From: Solea solea
Taxonomy: Eukaryota; Chordata; Actinopteri; Pleuronectiformes; Soleidae
NCBI RefSeq assembly: GCF_958295425.1
Contig: NC_081151.1
Span: 9,064,618 to 9,128,617 of the forward strand
DNA: 64,000 nt
Direction of reading: 5' to 3'
The position numbers and the translations under genes are program-made. This document shows, piece by piece, positions 36,583 through 47,150 of this stretch; position 1 is the first letter of the stretch; each line of letters opens with the position of its first letter. Below the pieces are notes generated by a model, which searched no databases, was not told the DNA's origin, and saw only the letters and a program-made list of their open reading frames with translations.

Positions 36583-38211
36583 TTACTCGGCGGCGGCGGC
36601 TGTGGCCTCAGGACTGGCTGCCGTTTCTGGTTCAGTGGGTGAAGCTTCAGCTGGTTTCTCCTCTCCTCCTGCTGCTGCTGCTGCTCCTTCTTCTTCTTCT
36701 GCCTTCACTTCCTCTTCAGCCTTTGGCTCCTCGGCTACAGCTGCCTCCTTTGCTTCTTCCTCACCAGCCTCAGCTGGCTTGGTCTCCTCCGCAGCTGCCT
36801 CCTCTGACGCCTCCTTCTCTCCCTCGGCTGGTTCTGCCGCCACTGCTGCTGCTGCTCCATCCTCTGCTGCCTCCTCAGACTCCTTCTTGGTCTTCTTGAA
36901 GGTGAAGCCACTGAGCTTGAAGGAGGGTTTCTTGAAGGAGAAACGCTTTTTCTTCTGCTTGCCATCCTCGCTGGTTGATGGAGTGCCCTCCTCCGGCTTG
37001 GCAGAAGCTTCGCCATTTGTCTCCTTCTCTCCATTGGCCTCGGCAGCCTCTACTTTCTCACCTTCTTCTTTTGGTGCCTCCTCAGTGGGAGTGCTGCCGT
37101 TGGCCTGCACATCAGCTTTGTTGGCCTCCTCTGTAGCAGGAGAGGCGTCCCCATTGGTCTTGGCATGGCCATTTTCCTGAAAGTGAATATAAATGTAATT
37201 CCATTATCACCATGTTATTTATTTATTTAAATAACCACAAAACCACATGAAAATGTGGATGTCAATCTGCCTCCAGCTACATCTGGCGCGCTTAAAGTCA
37301 ATAAAATGCACCGACTGATATTAACCAATGGGAAAATGGCCCCAAAACTGCAGCAACATCTGTTACCAGGAGAGTGACGACAGATCTGTGTGAAAGCATT
37401 AGGATATTCGGTTAAACTGCAGTTCCACCGGGATCCAGTAGGGGGCGGTCAACGTGGTGGAAATTTGTAATTTTGCATAATAATGTTCCATCTTTTAATG
37501 TCAAGTATGATCAAATTAGATGTTTTTTTTCCCCCCGCTTCTCAAATTCAAAAATCCTAAAGTTGAATGTCGATGCTGTTCGGGATTATTTCTGGATTGT
37601 GTTGATTGTGTGTGCAGAAAACATGGCTTCTTTCTTGAACCTGGCAACAAAGGCGTGGTGTCGTTTTGGGAAGGAGAAAAAAAAGGCCATGCCTCAGAGA
37701 GAGAGAGAGAGAGAACACAAACCTGCAGCTGCACACATTCACATGTAATGAATTATCATTTTGGAGCAAAAAAACAGAGCAGCTTTGGATTTAATGTGAA
37801 ATTTAAAAAAAAAATCAATCTGTGATAAAGATTCAGATTATTTGTGGATGTGCAGTCATATGTTGCACATGCAGACGATGTTTCGACGTAACATAAATCA
37901 AGTATCAATGAGAAGTTGTGTAGAAAGAACGTGGCGATGCACATTTGTAACAAAGCAGTCGCCGGTGAAAATGGATCCTGCATGTGGCCACTTTCCCCTG
38001 AACGCCGGTGCGCGTGTGGATGGAACGCGCCATTGACGCAACACATCGCTGCATTGTAACAAAAAGATAATCTGGGCGAGTTAAGTGACATGCAGACGAT
38101 GGAACCGTGATTTACCTGTCCGTTAGCCTTCGCTGCAACAGCCGCGCCTTCTGCGGGCTTTTCCACCGCGGCTTCCTCCTGCCCGGCGGTTTTGGAGATT
38201 TGTGCTCCCAT
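36583..38211 (-). CDS. marcks: MARCKS, myristoylated alanine-rich C-kinase substrate
   Basis: Two minus-strand exons: 38211 down to 38116 (32 codons), and 37176 down to the stop at 36583, joined in phase 0, giving 229 residues. The N-terminus MGAQISK has Gly2 for myristoylation. The splice junction falls inside the conserved MH2 segment (KANGQ|ENGHAKTNGD), the known intron position. The basic effector domain lies at about residues 105-130 (nt 36960-36883), with the core KKKRFSFKKPSFKLSGFTFK. The rest is rich in Ala, Glu and Lys. MARCKS binds PIP2, actin and calmodulin at the plasma membrane and leaves it when PKC phosphorylates the effector serines. The length is between human MARCKSL1 (195) and MARCKS (332). 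The Arg before FSF and the linkage to FYN and COL10A1 favour MARCKS. The effector has an extra Pro and a Thr in place of the last Ser. The long plus-strand ORF over this exon is its antisense shadow. Confidence 0.9.
37694..37713. repeat. GA microsatellite in the marcks intron
   Basis: An (AG)n run of about 20 bp within the intron at 37177-38115. Confidence 0.85.
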
Positions 38212-38499
38212 GCTTTTTTTTTTTTGGCCCAACAAAAGGAACCCGACCGGCAAAATGAATGAACAAAGACCGCAACGCTTTCCTCTGCCCCCCAAAAAAT
38301 TCAAGTCAGACGCCGACACCTCCTTCTCCAAACCGAAGCCGAGGACTCAGCCCGAAACCCAAGTGACCGCAGTGTGAGAGCTGGCGCAAACAAATGTGGC
38401 GAGCGTGCAAAAAAAGGAACGCGAATTCTTCCACCAAAAATTTTTTTTTTTCCTCGAGCGGAGTTTGTAAATGGAGAAATTGGCCCAGTCGCAAATGAG

Positions 38500-38645
38500 A
38501 TGCGGAGTACAACGCCCAAGTCCGCTGATGAATGGGCACCGGGGCTGTGACGTCACGAGCCGGCTTGTCTCCACCAATCACAAGTCTGGAATCCACAAGC
38601 GGGGGGGAGGAGGGGAGCGGAGCGGGGGAGGGGAGGGGCGGATGG
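38500..38645 (-). promoter_or_regulatory. GC-rich promoter of marcks with a CRE
   Basis: About 300-430 bp upstream of the marcks ATG there is a palindromic CRE, TGACGTCA (38548-38555), then a CCAAT box (CCAATCA at 38573, read as ATTGG on the gene strand) and a run of GC/Sp1-like boxes (38600-38640). GC and CpG content rise sharply here against the AT-rich flanks. No TATA box is seen, as expected for a CpG-type promoter. Confidence 0.6.
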
Positions 38646-39907
38646 TGGACATGGACAATGGGAGAGAGACACACAACAACATGGCCTACAACTTGTGTTT
38701 TATATCCACGTTACAACAATGCGCAAAGTTGACGTTCGTCACAGAATGTGATTGATTCTCACTGTAGAAATACTGAGGCAAACAATATGTACATTTATAT
38801 GATACAATATTGTCCAGTATTTACAAAGTTGATGGTATTCTTTAGACTTACAAACATTCAGTAGATTTATATGAACCCTAATTGGGCTAGAAATGTTCCA
38901 TCCTGCATTGAGGTAAACAATATTTAAGGGAAACAAAATGTGAAAGAGATAGGAGTGTTTTGGTATTTACTTTTAGTCAGTAGATGTATGTGAACCCTGA
39001 TTATGAGGAAAGAATAGAACGTGGATGTCAAACTCAATTACAGAGGAAAAAAAAACAAAAAACTGTGTCTAAGTGGAGGTCCAGATGAGGTCATATCACA
39101 GAAATGATTTTCCATTGTCCATTTCCATCTGTCTTGTGTGATTTCCTCTGCTGTATTTCGGTAGAACAGCGCACACAGGCCTGTAGTCACAAATATCTGA
39201 GCCAATAATTTACTCTACGCAACGCCCGCTTCTGCGGCTCTGTGTTTTCAAAGCACACATTTATGTATTTTTAATTTATGTTACTGGTGAGGTAACTTGA
39301 TAAGTGTGGTACTAATCAGTGAGTCAGTGAGGGGGAAAAAAGGCAGGAAAGACACAACACATTAACTCATACCTTGAGCAATATTCCCCCCTACACTGAG
39401 GTAAAGTATGTTTACATTGTTTCTATATATATATGTTTTTTGCACATCATAACATATACTAAAGTAGTACTAGTGTGTACCTGAACACTTTAAATATTCT
39501 TACTCTTGAGTACAGCGAAAAACAACATATAGTTTTTACAATGTCTATGTGTTTTGTTTTTAGTGTAACATTTCACAAAGTGTCCACAAGATTTATTCAT
39601 GCCCTGATTTCAAAGAGTAAATATGGAATTCTAAATATATTTTTCAAATATTAGTCCAGTAAAGTTGACTGTGTGTGTGTTTTAGACAGATAATGTGAAA
39701 AGGCAGGGCTCAGCTGCTCTCGTGTTATATCATCGCGCGGCCGCCTGACAAATGTCCTGCTCAGTCGCACAGACGTCTCCTGTGTCCAGAAGCCCCTGTG
39801 CCCACATCTTCCCCTCATCCCTCTTCTTGCATAATAGTGTCTTGTCTCCTTGTTGCAGCTGGAGCTTCCCAGTGACCCAGATATAATCAGAGTTTATGCT
39901 CCTTTTT

Positions 39908-39954
39908 CTGCTGCTGCTGCTGCTCCCTCCTCCTCCTCCTCCTCCTCTTCCTCT
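39908..39954. repeat. (CTG)n(TCC)n low-complexity run
   Basis: Five to six CTG units followed by TCC units. Confidence 0.9.
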
Positions 39955-40871
39955 CAACAGCCTGCAGTGCTCCGACTCCACCACCAGCCGCAAGTCTCTT
40001 CTCTCTGCCATCACTGCATGACCCAAATCTCCATGGTAACCAGTCCAAAATGGCCCCGAGGAAGAGAAGGCCGCCCATCGACGGCTCAGCAATCGTGACT
40101 CCTGATTCAGGAGAAACGGGGTGAGAGTGACTTCAAAAAGTATGAGCAGCGCAGACAACTGTTTGAGGATGAGTGTGTGTTTTTTTTTCACCCTCTCTTC
40201 ATCATCATAGTCATCATCATCATCATCACTAGGCCACGCTCATTGTGGTGATATTCTGATGACATGCAAAGCTGTGATTATTATGCTGAGCCGCCGGTGT
40301 AGCAGGCTTTAAATCAGCAATAATATGATTTATAAAAATTTAACCCCCTTTTTTTTTATACATAATGTTTATTAATTTCCCCTTTGACAACAACTCCAGT
40401 CAACGAACATTAAACAAAACAAACACACGCCACGTCAACACAGCACACACTGGCTCATTTACACACATGCAGTAATAAGTAAACTTACAGCAATAATGTC
40501 CTCCGTTTATGACCTTTCAGGGAAACCCTGTTGCAAAAAGTAAGAGACTGTGGTCCAAATAAGAATGAACCATTAACCATTGAATATGATATACAAGTCA
40601 AGTATTCCCAAGGCACTAAGTCAAACACTTAATATCACTAATCCGTGTTCTTCCTCGCTGCATATGTAAGGATACAGTCTCTGATTTGTTAACCTGACAC
40701 ATGTAGCAGGAAAAACGAGAGACACTGATCCATCTCTAAAGTTTTAATCCTAGTATCGTTGCAATTTCTGTTCAGACATTAGACCAAAGACAAAGTCAGC
40801 GAACCTAATCTGTTTTACATTTGATTACAAATTGAAATCAATTTAGCGTAGGTCAAAAATTTAACCCTTTA

Positions 40872-40950
40872 ATACAGGGCCAGCCCAAGGGATAAGTGAA
40901 CTAAGCAGCTGCTTGGGGCCCCCAATCGAGTGTTTGTTTTTTAAACATAT
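40872..40950. repeat. Possible DNA-transposon end fragment
   Basis: The segment AGGGCCAGCCCAAGG... GCTGCTTGGGGCCCCCAA resembles terminal sequence of a repeat common in teleosts. No transposase frame adjoins it. Identification is from memory and weak. Confidence 0.3.
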
Positions 40951-42367
40951 TAAATAACTTAAACAAGTGACATGATGAAGGAATGAATGAATAATACAAG
41001 AAAAATTCTGATTTCCTTCCAGTGTCTGAGGCATGCGCATCAACTAGACACCTCGCCGTGCTCTCGTATGGAAGGATTAGCCCTGACGCCCAAGCCCAAG
41101 TCACTACCTCAAAATGTCAAAAAGCAAAAGGCTCAATCCGAACAAATTTAAGATAATTCACCACAATATAGGAAATCACATCTAGCAAATTCTGAATTTT
41201 CCCTAAAGGTTTGGGCCGAGACTGCTATAATATCATATTTTTAAAAAAAAAGGAAAACAGATTTTATTTGTGTACTTTGAAACTGTGTTTACAAACAGAA
41301 AAGTGAATCATTTTTGTTTTATATTTATTGTCCTTGAACGTGTTGTTGTACATACCTGATGGTGAGACTAAAGAACATGTTCCTATTCTGTTCTATTCTA
41401 CAATCCGTGAAGGCTGTTTACATCACTCTTTCCTCTCAGTGGACATTTGACATTTGTTGACATGTTTCTGTCTCAGTCTGAGCTTCAGCTGAAAGACGTA
41501 AACGCCGCAATATAGATGGAAACAAATAGTTTCAGCTTCTGTCATCTTCATGTCTTTTAAACACCAGAGCACGTGCGTCTGTCTGTGATGAAAATCAAAT
41601 CAAACCAGCAGGTTATTCCATTTACTAAAGCCCTTCAGGCAATCATAGAAATCAGCTGCTGCCTCTTTTTGCTCTTAGAACAAAAGCTGCAGATCTGAGT
41701 ATGAAATAGAAAGCAAATAAAAACAGTTTTTTTTTTTTAAATGTAAAAAGAATGAGGCAAAGTGAATTCTGCTTGACTTGAACAAAAACAGAGCGTTTTC
41801 CCACCGTGGCCTGTTTTTCAGTCACTACACAGACGAGGCGGTGTCCTGCTGCTACATTGTAATTTCTGGTTGGCGGTAAACGATGTCAATCATTGGTTTT
41901 GGTCGATGTGGATCTGCATCAGCCATACGCAACAACATCTGCGTCAAGACCAACACGCGTCAACCGGAAAACTAAGCGCATTTTCACTTCAAAATAAAAC
42001 CAAAATAAAAGTTAGAAAATTGCTACAAATCGTATTAGTATATAGATTAAGTTACTAAAATTAACTGTGGTTGGCTCTTTTCAATTCTTCTGAATCAGTG
42101 CAATAGTTTTTTTTTACTGATTTTTAAATTTATTTCCATGCATATTCTTTATAGTTATTTATTCAGTGTGTTCTTTTATTCATGTTTTCACATGGCCACA
42201 ATGACAATAAAGTTAGTTAAATACTTGCAATTATGAATTCTTCCATGAGTATTAGAAGAAGTTAAATCATGAATAAACACGTGCACATGTATTGTATGTA
42301 CACATACTGGAGATATACTGATACTGATATACACATACTGTGTGAATTATATATACAGTGTATGAGG

Positions 42368-42415
<48 letters not shown>

Positions 42416-42432
42416 TATATATGTATATATAA
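42368..42432. repeat. (AT)n microsatellite
   Basis: About 65 bp of nearly pure alternating AT, about 300 bp upstream of the fyn first exon. Confidence 0.95.
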
Positions 42433-42716
42433 CATCTAGACTCTATTTTAAATGTATTTTATGATGATATTATTATTATTGTTGTCATTTATTTCTTTTT
42501 TGTTTTCTAATCTGGGCATATTAGTTTGCAAGAACAATAGACTGTCTACCTCTCCCTGCATTGTACTAAATTTTCTTTGTCTTTTTTGTGTATTTTTTTT
42601 TTAAATCACGTTTAATTACTATAACTCACATTTGTTACAAACAAATTAAATGCACTTATACAAAAGATGTATGAAAGAAAGAAAGAAAGAAAGACTTTTG
42701 ATGTGAAATTCTTGAC

Positions 42717-42942
42717 CGGAAGTGCTTTGTGCCACGGTCGCGAGCTTGTCACGAGCCGCCGTCGTCATCATCTGTACGCACGGCGGCGACAGGACTTCTT
42801 GAATCGGCAGGGACGGGTCTCCCTCCGCTATTCCGCGTCAATGCGAAGGAAAAACACAGACAGAAAGTCAAACACATCGGCGGGTTCCACATCTACGCAA
42901 CTCTCGCTGGAAACTCCGATGGATTAACGTGATTTTTCTGCG
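42717..42942 (+). promoter_or_regulatory. fyn: Promoter-proximal noncoding exon 1 of fyn
   Basis: An abrupt CpG-rich block in AT-rich surroundings. It opens with an ETS-type motif (ACCGGAAGTGC at 42716) and ends at a strong donor, TGCG|GTAAGTTG, at 42942/42943. The next suitable acceptor with the fyn ATG is at 52863, so this is most simply fyn's leader exon, giving a first intron of 9.9 kb. The transcription start is unresolved. More distant alternative first exons, known for FYN in mammals, are not excluded. Confidence 0.6.
42841..42927 (+). CDS. Upstream ORF in the fyn leader (28 codons)
   Basis: ATG 42841 opens a 28-codon frame (MRRKNTDRKS...) ending in TAA at 42925-42927. A second in-frame ATG at 42915 gives a two-codon ORF with the same stop. 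If exon 1 splices as proposed, the stop is followed by 15 nt of exon 1 and 10 nt of exon 2 before the fyn ATG. Such a short gap usually allows little reinitiation, so the ORF could lower fyn translation. The peptide itself resembles nothing known. Confidence 0.4.
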   Translation: MRRKNTDRKSNTSAGSTSTQLSLETPMD

Positions 42943-43486
42943 GTAAGTTGTTTTTTTCCCCCTCCCTAACCTTGTGTTGAATCTCAGTCGCTGCACCGCC
43001 TCGTCCCCCGCTTTCCGCTGCCAGATGAATTTCTCTCGGGAGAACAGAGCAGATAAATAACACAGGGAAATGTAGGGTGTTCACGCCTATGGTCTTTGTG
43101 GGGACCCGCTCGTGCAACGTCCTGTTTTGCCCGTGTCCCCAGAAGGTGGGCTTACACGGAATGGGTGTGTAATTGCGTGGATGGTGTGTTTTGCGGTGCT
43201 GTGATTGTGGAGTGGGGGCTTGTAGTGTTGCAGCAGCAGCAGCAGGGATGGACGCGCTGCAGAGCAGAGCTGACCACTGAAGCCATACACCACACACACA
43301 CACACACACACAGGCCTGCAGCCAGTCGTCTATTGATTTATTCCCAAATAATCCACAAACTGCCACATACTCCGAGGAAATCACACTGTCACGCTGTGAA
43401 ATATCAAATCAGATGAATGCTAATGTTATCTAATGTGTCTGGAGGAGCAGCCGTCATCCTCTACACAGATACACAGACACTGTGTG

Positions 43487-44200
43487 TTTTCTGGCATAAA
43501 CACTGACCTTGTCAGGACCAGTAGTCCTCATGGAGACCATAATCTGGTCCTCATTAGGCAGAACCTAGTTTCAGAGGAAGTTTAGGGCTGAGATTTCAAA
43601 TGTGGTTAGGTTAGGATTAGGTGGTAATGGTTAAGGTTAGAGAAAACCCTTTAGGCTGTCCTGATTAATGGAAGTCAATGCAGAAGAACAGCTACACAAA
43701 CGTGTGTGGGCACTTGTATTTGTTGTCTCTTTAGGACCTTTTCTGGCATTAACACTGACCTTGTCAGGACCAGTAGTCCTCATGGAGACCATAATCTGGT
43801 CCTCATTAGGCAGAACCTAGTTTCAGAGGAAGTTTAGGGCTAAGATTTCAAATGTGGTTAGGTTAGGATTAGGTGGTAATGGTTAAGGATAGAGAAAACC
43901 CTTTAGGCTGTCCTGATTAATGGAAGTCAATGCAGAAGTACAGCTACACAAACGTGTGTGTGGACCAGTAGTCCTCACGGAGAGCAAAACCTGGTCCCAA
44001 TAAGGCAGAGCCTCATTTGTGAGGAAGTATAGGGCTAAGGTTTCGATTGTGGGTAGGTTAGGATTAGAGTTAGGCATTAAGTGGTTGTGGTTAAGTTAAG
44101 AGAAAACCCTTTAGGTTGTCCCAATTAATGGAAGTCAATGCAGAAGAACAGCTACACAAACCTGTGTGTGTGTACTCACCTCTTTGTCACCTCCTTTTTC
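43487..44200 (+). repeat. Tandem array of a ~252-bp unit (three copies)
   Basis: Copy 1 starts at 43487 and copy 2 at 43739 (both TTTTCTGGCAT, then AACACTGACCTTGTCAGG). The shared GGACCAGTAGTCCTCA recurs at 252-bp spacing. Copies 1 and 2 differ at only a handful of bases. Copy 3 enters at about 43961, lacking the first ~50 bp, and is more diverged. Each unit contains GGTTAGGTTAGGATTAG, AAAACCCTTTAGG and AATGGAAGTCAATGCAGAAG and ends in a GTGTG run. Confidence 0.9.
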
Positions 44201-44854
44201 TGGTGTAAACACATTTTTATCCACACTTGTCCTTACTTGGATTAAAACCTTGACCTAATGAGACGGAAGCTAATTTCTGAGGCTCTGGTCAAGGTAAGGG
44301 TTAGTTTAGAGGTGAGGGTAAGGCATGTAGAGCTAATTAAGTTCTGGTTAAGGGAATAGAGAATGCTCTAATGTCTATTAATGTCCTCACAAGAATGAAA
44401 AGGCAAGTGTGTGTATGTATCTTAATTAGGCTGTGAGTATAAATTTAGTCTCAAGGCCATTGTTGTGACATGTTGACACTGTGAGGGTTTAAATGCACAC
44501 TATGTGATTTCTGCTGCCAGGAGTCTCTCATTCAAAACAAAAACAAAAGAGCTAGTTGGATGACATCTACTGTAGATGAAGCGCGGTATTATGGGAATTT
44601 GTGTCTGCCTTGGTTCTCCTGCGCATGGATGGTTGACGTGGAGAGCTTCAGCGGAAGGGTGCACCGAAAATGGCAATGAGTGGTTGTGATCCACTGGTGG
44701 ATGACGACAAAAACAGGGGACAACACACTGGCTAACTTGTAGTACTGAATATTGATGTCCTCAATGTGACGTTCCCTTGGAGGCTTTGCCCTGGAAGTGA
44801 TAGCAGAGATGGTAAAGTGGATAGATATATGGATTTAAAGTGCTGGATATGTAC

Positions 44855-44886
<32 letters not shown>

Positions 44887-45233
44887 TATAGCACTGTTTT
44901 CTAAAAATGAATCGCTGTGCACACTTGTGTATGTGTATGTAGTCATTAACTGGGGATGGTTTAGGTTAGGGATATCACTTTGTTTAGGCTGTCCAAATGA
45001 ATGGAAGTCTTTAAAATGCCTTAAAAGGATAGGTGTGCGGACCTGTGTGTGGGGGTATGTGTGTGTTCATGTGCTGATGAACTGATTAAATTTAGGGCTC
45101 ATATTTCGATTGTGGTTAGAGTCAAGCATGGAGTGGTTATGGTCAAGGTTAGGGATCATTACTTTGTCTACGGAATTCAATGCCGTGTCCTAAGAAGAAT
45201 AGCTGCACAAACCTGTGTGTGTGTGTGTGTGTG
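44200..45233 (+). repeat. Degenerate copies of the same unit
   Basis: 44196-44420, 44945-45050 and 45086-45233 keep recognisable parts (GGTTAGGG, AATGAATGGAAGTC, AGAATAGCTGCACAAACCTG, terminal GT run) but with many changes. Older members of the array therefore extend to the right. Confidence 0.6.
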
Positions 45234-46522
45234 GCTGGGAGCTAACCTCAGCTCTGTACATGTGTTGTAGTTGTGTGTTGGTGTGTAAATACACGCACAA
45301 GCGGCACCCTGCAGCTCCGAGCACTCATGAATGACTGCACAATTGTTGTGCGTGATATTTATCAATTGTAAATGAAAGGACTCGCATATATATGTTTTAT
45401 GGACCATGTACATTTACCTCCAGGCACTCGCACGTCCATACAGTAGAATCTACATGCACTGTGGTGGCACAGAAGCTGCCGCTTGTGAAGTCAGCACGAC
45501 GGTTTTTCCATACACAGCATGTCAAAGGTGTGGGTTACACGTAAAGCTGAAGCTACAGTGAAATGTGCTGATATACAAGATTTCCAGAAGATCCTTTTTA
45601 AGTCATTTCTGAGGAGCAACTGTGAAGTATTTGATAGCTCCAGGTTCATAAATGCAATATGTGCTGCTTCTTTCTTTAACATTATCATAAACAGAATATA
45701 TCTTTTGGTTTTGGACGTCAAACAAAACAAGACGCACAGTGGCAGCTTTGTTTCCTTTCTACCTTTTGTTTTTTAGACTTAAGCCCAAGTTGCTATTATC
45801 AGGTGTTTGTTTATTGTATAAAACAAGTGAAGTATTTTTGCCATCTATCTATGCCTGATTCATTTGTTATCTCTGCATTATTTATTGAGTAATTGATGAA
45901 TATTGTGTTTCATAATTAACCTACAGTCTTGCACTCACTAAATTAAATAGATGCTTCTAGTGTAGTCATCTCCTCACTTTCAAGAGGCGTGACAAATGGA
46001 CGTAGATTAAAATGCAGGACAGACTTGTGTGTTGTAGTTTTTTTTCCAGGAGTGATGGCTGTGTAGTAGGCTGTGGCTTCTCGCGACTTCTGCCCGAGGG
46101 AGCTCCACAGAGAAGGTCACTTACAATGGCAGCTGCTCTTTAGTGGCAGCCATGTTTGATGTATACAAACGCTGCTTGATGTCGCTTCTCTGTCGTCATC
46201 TTGTTAAGTTCGCCTCTAGTGCGCCCTGGGGGGAAAAAAGTCTTGGTGATCGTCCTTAGTCCAGCATCTCATTAAGTTCCACAAACTAACAAAAGACACT
46301 GAAAACATAACATGGTACAGTCCGGTACGGCAAAGCCCTCGATCGGGCTGAGAACAGTATGTTTACTTGGTAGGTGGGGTGTGCGCTGTGCCCGGTGTTG
46401 TTGTCAACAAACAACGACATTGAACGCCACACGACAGACAACAACGTAAAGGACATCCAGCGGCTTCTTTTTTTTCCAGCTTGATTTGTGGCTGTTTTGC
46501 CGTGTTTCCACCGGCTCTACGC

Positions 46523-47150
46523 TTAAGTTGTGTTTCCGCTAGCATAGTACCTGGTACCAGGTACTTTTTTTTAGTACCTGCTCTGGTGAGGTTCCACCTG
46601 AACAGTGCCGAACTGTAGATCAGTTAAAACTACTTAACCATCCTGAAAATGTGTGTTAGTCTCCAACAACTGCCAGGGAAATGTCTAAAATCGCAATATT
46701 TGACAGAGGAGCCTGATGTATGGAGGAAGTACTGAACCAGTTATTTTTAATTAACTGATTCTAGTGATTCGGTTACAGTGATGACTCCGCCGACATTGAG
46801 TAGGTACTTTGTTTGTAGTGGAGATGCAACCCAAATTGTGCCGTGCCGTGCCATGTCGTGCCGTGCCAAGGCGAGGCGGGACAAGCCTGGACCATAGTGG
46901 AAAACAAGACATCAAACTTTGTATGAGAACCGACTGTTGGCGTTGAAGAAACACCGGTCGCAATGGAGGGATGCTTTTCTGTCGCCCAATCAGCTGACTG
47001 TTGTGGTCAAGCTCCACCTGGACTGTACCATACCATTACACTGGTATTTCAAGGGGAGGGTGTGCGTTATTTTGGTACTATTCCTAATGGAAACACACAA
47101 AAAAAAGATGTACCATACCAAACCGTTCCACTCGGTGCAAACACACCTTA
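46523..47150. mobile_element. Non-autonomous inverted-repeat element
   Basis: The left end reads TTAAGTTGTGTTTCCGC. The right end, reverse-complemented, reads TAAGGTGTGTTTGCACCG, so the ends are imperfect inverted repeats about 630 bp apart. Inside are CCTGGTACCAGGTACT and a run of GTGCC units (46840-46870). This resembles a high-copy teleost element. No transposase frame is present. Confidence 0.5.

Larger units (their letters stand above)
38650..42660. other. Spacer between the divergent marcks and fyn promoters
   Basis: Four kilobases without a supportable gene. A GC-richer patch at 39720-40110 contains a CTG/TCC run (39908-39954) and an acceptor-like CTTGTTGCAG, but no partner exon. CAT repeats lie at 40203-40230. 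The minus-strand frame 39730-40191 reads through the low-complexity run and matches nothing I know. Confidence 0.45.

Noticed and set aside
36374..37180. 268-codon plus-strand ORF rich in Ser and Ala
   Set aside because: It is the antisense of the marcks second exon; GC-rich Ala/Glu codons read backwards give Ser/Ala without stops. No family match.
39730..40191. 153-codon minus-strand ORF
   Set aside because: It reads through a Gly/Ser low-complexity run, has no splice partners and resembles nothing known.
42893..43384. 163-codon minus-strand ORF at the fyn promoter
   Set aside because: It crosses the CpG-rich start of fyn and a CA microsatellite (giving a Cys-Val run); an artefact of composition.
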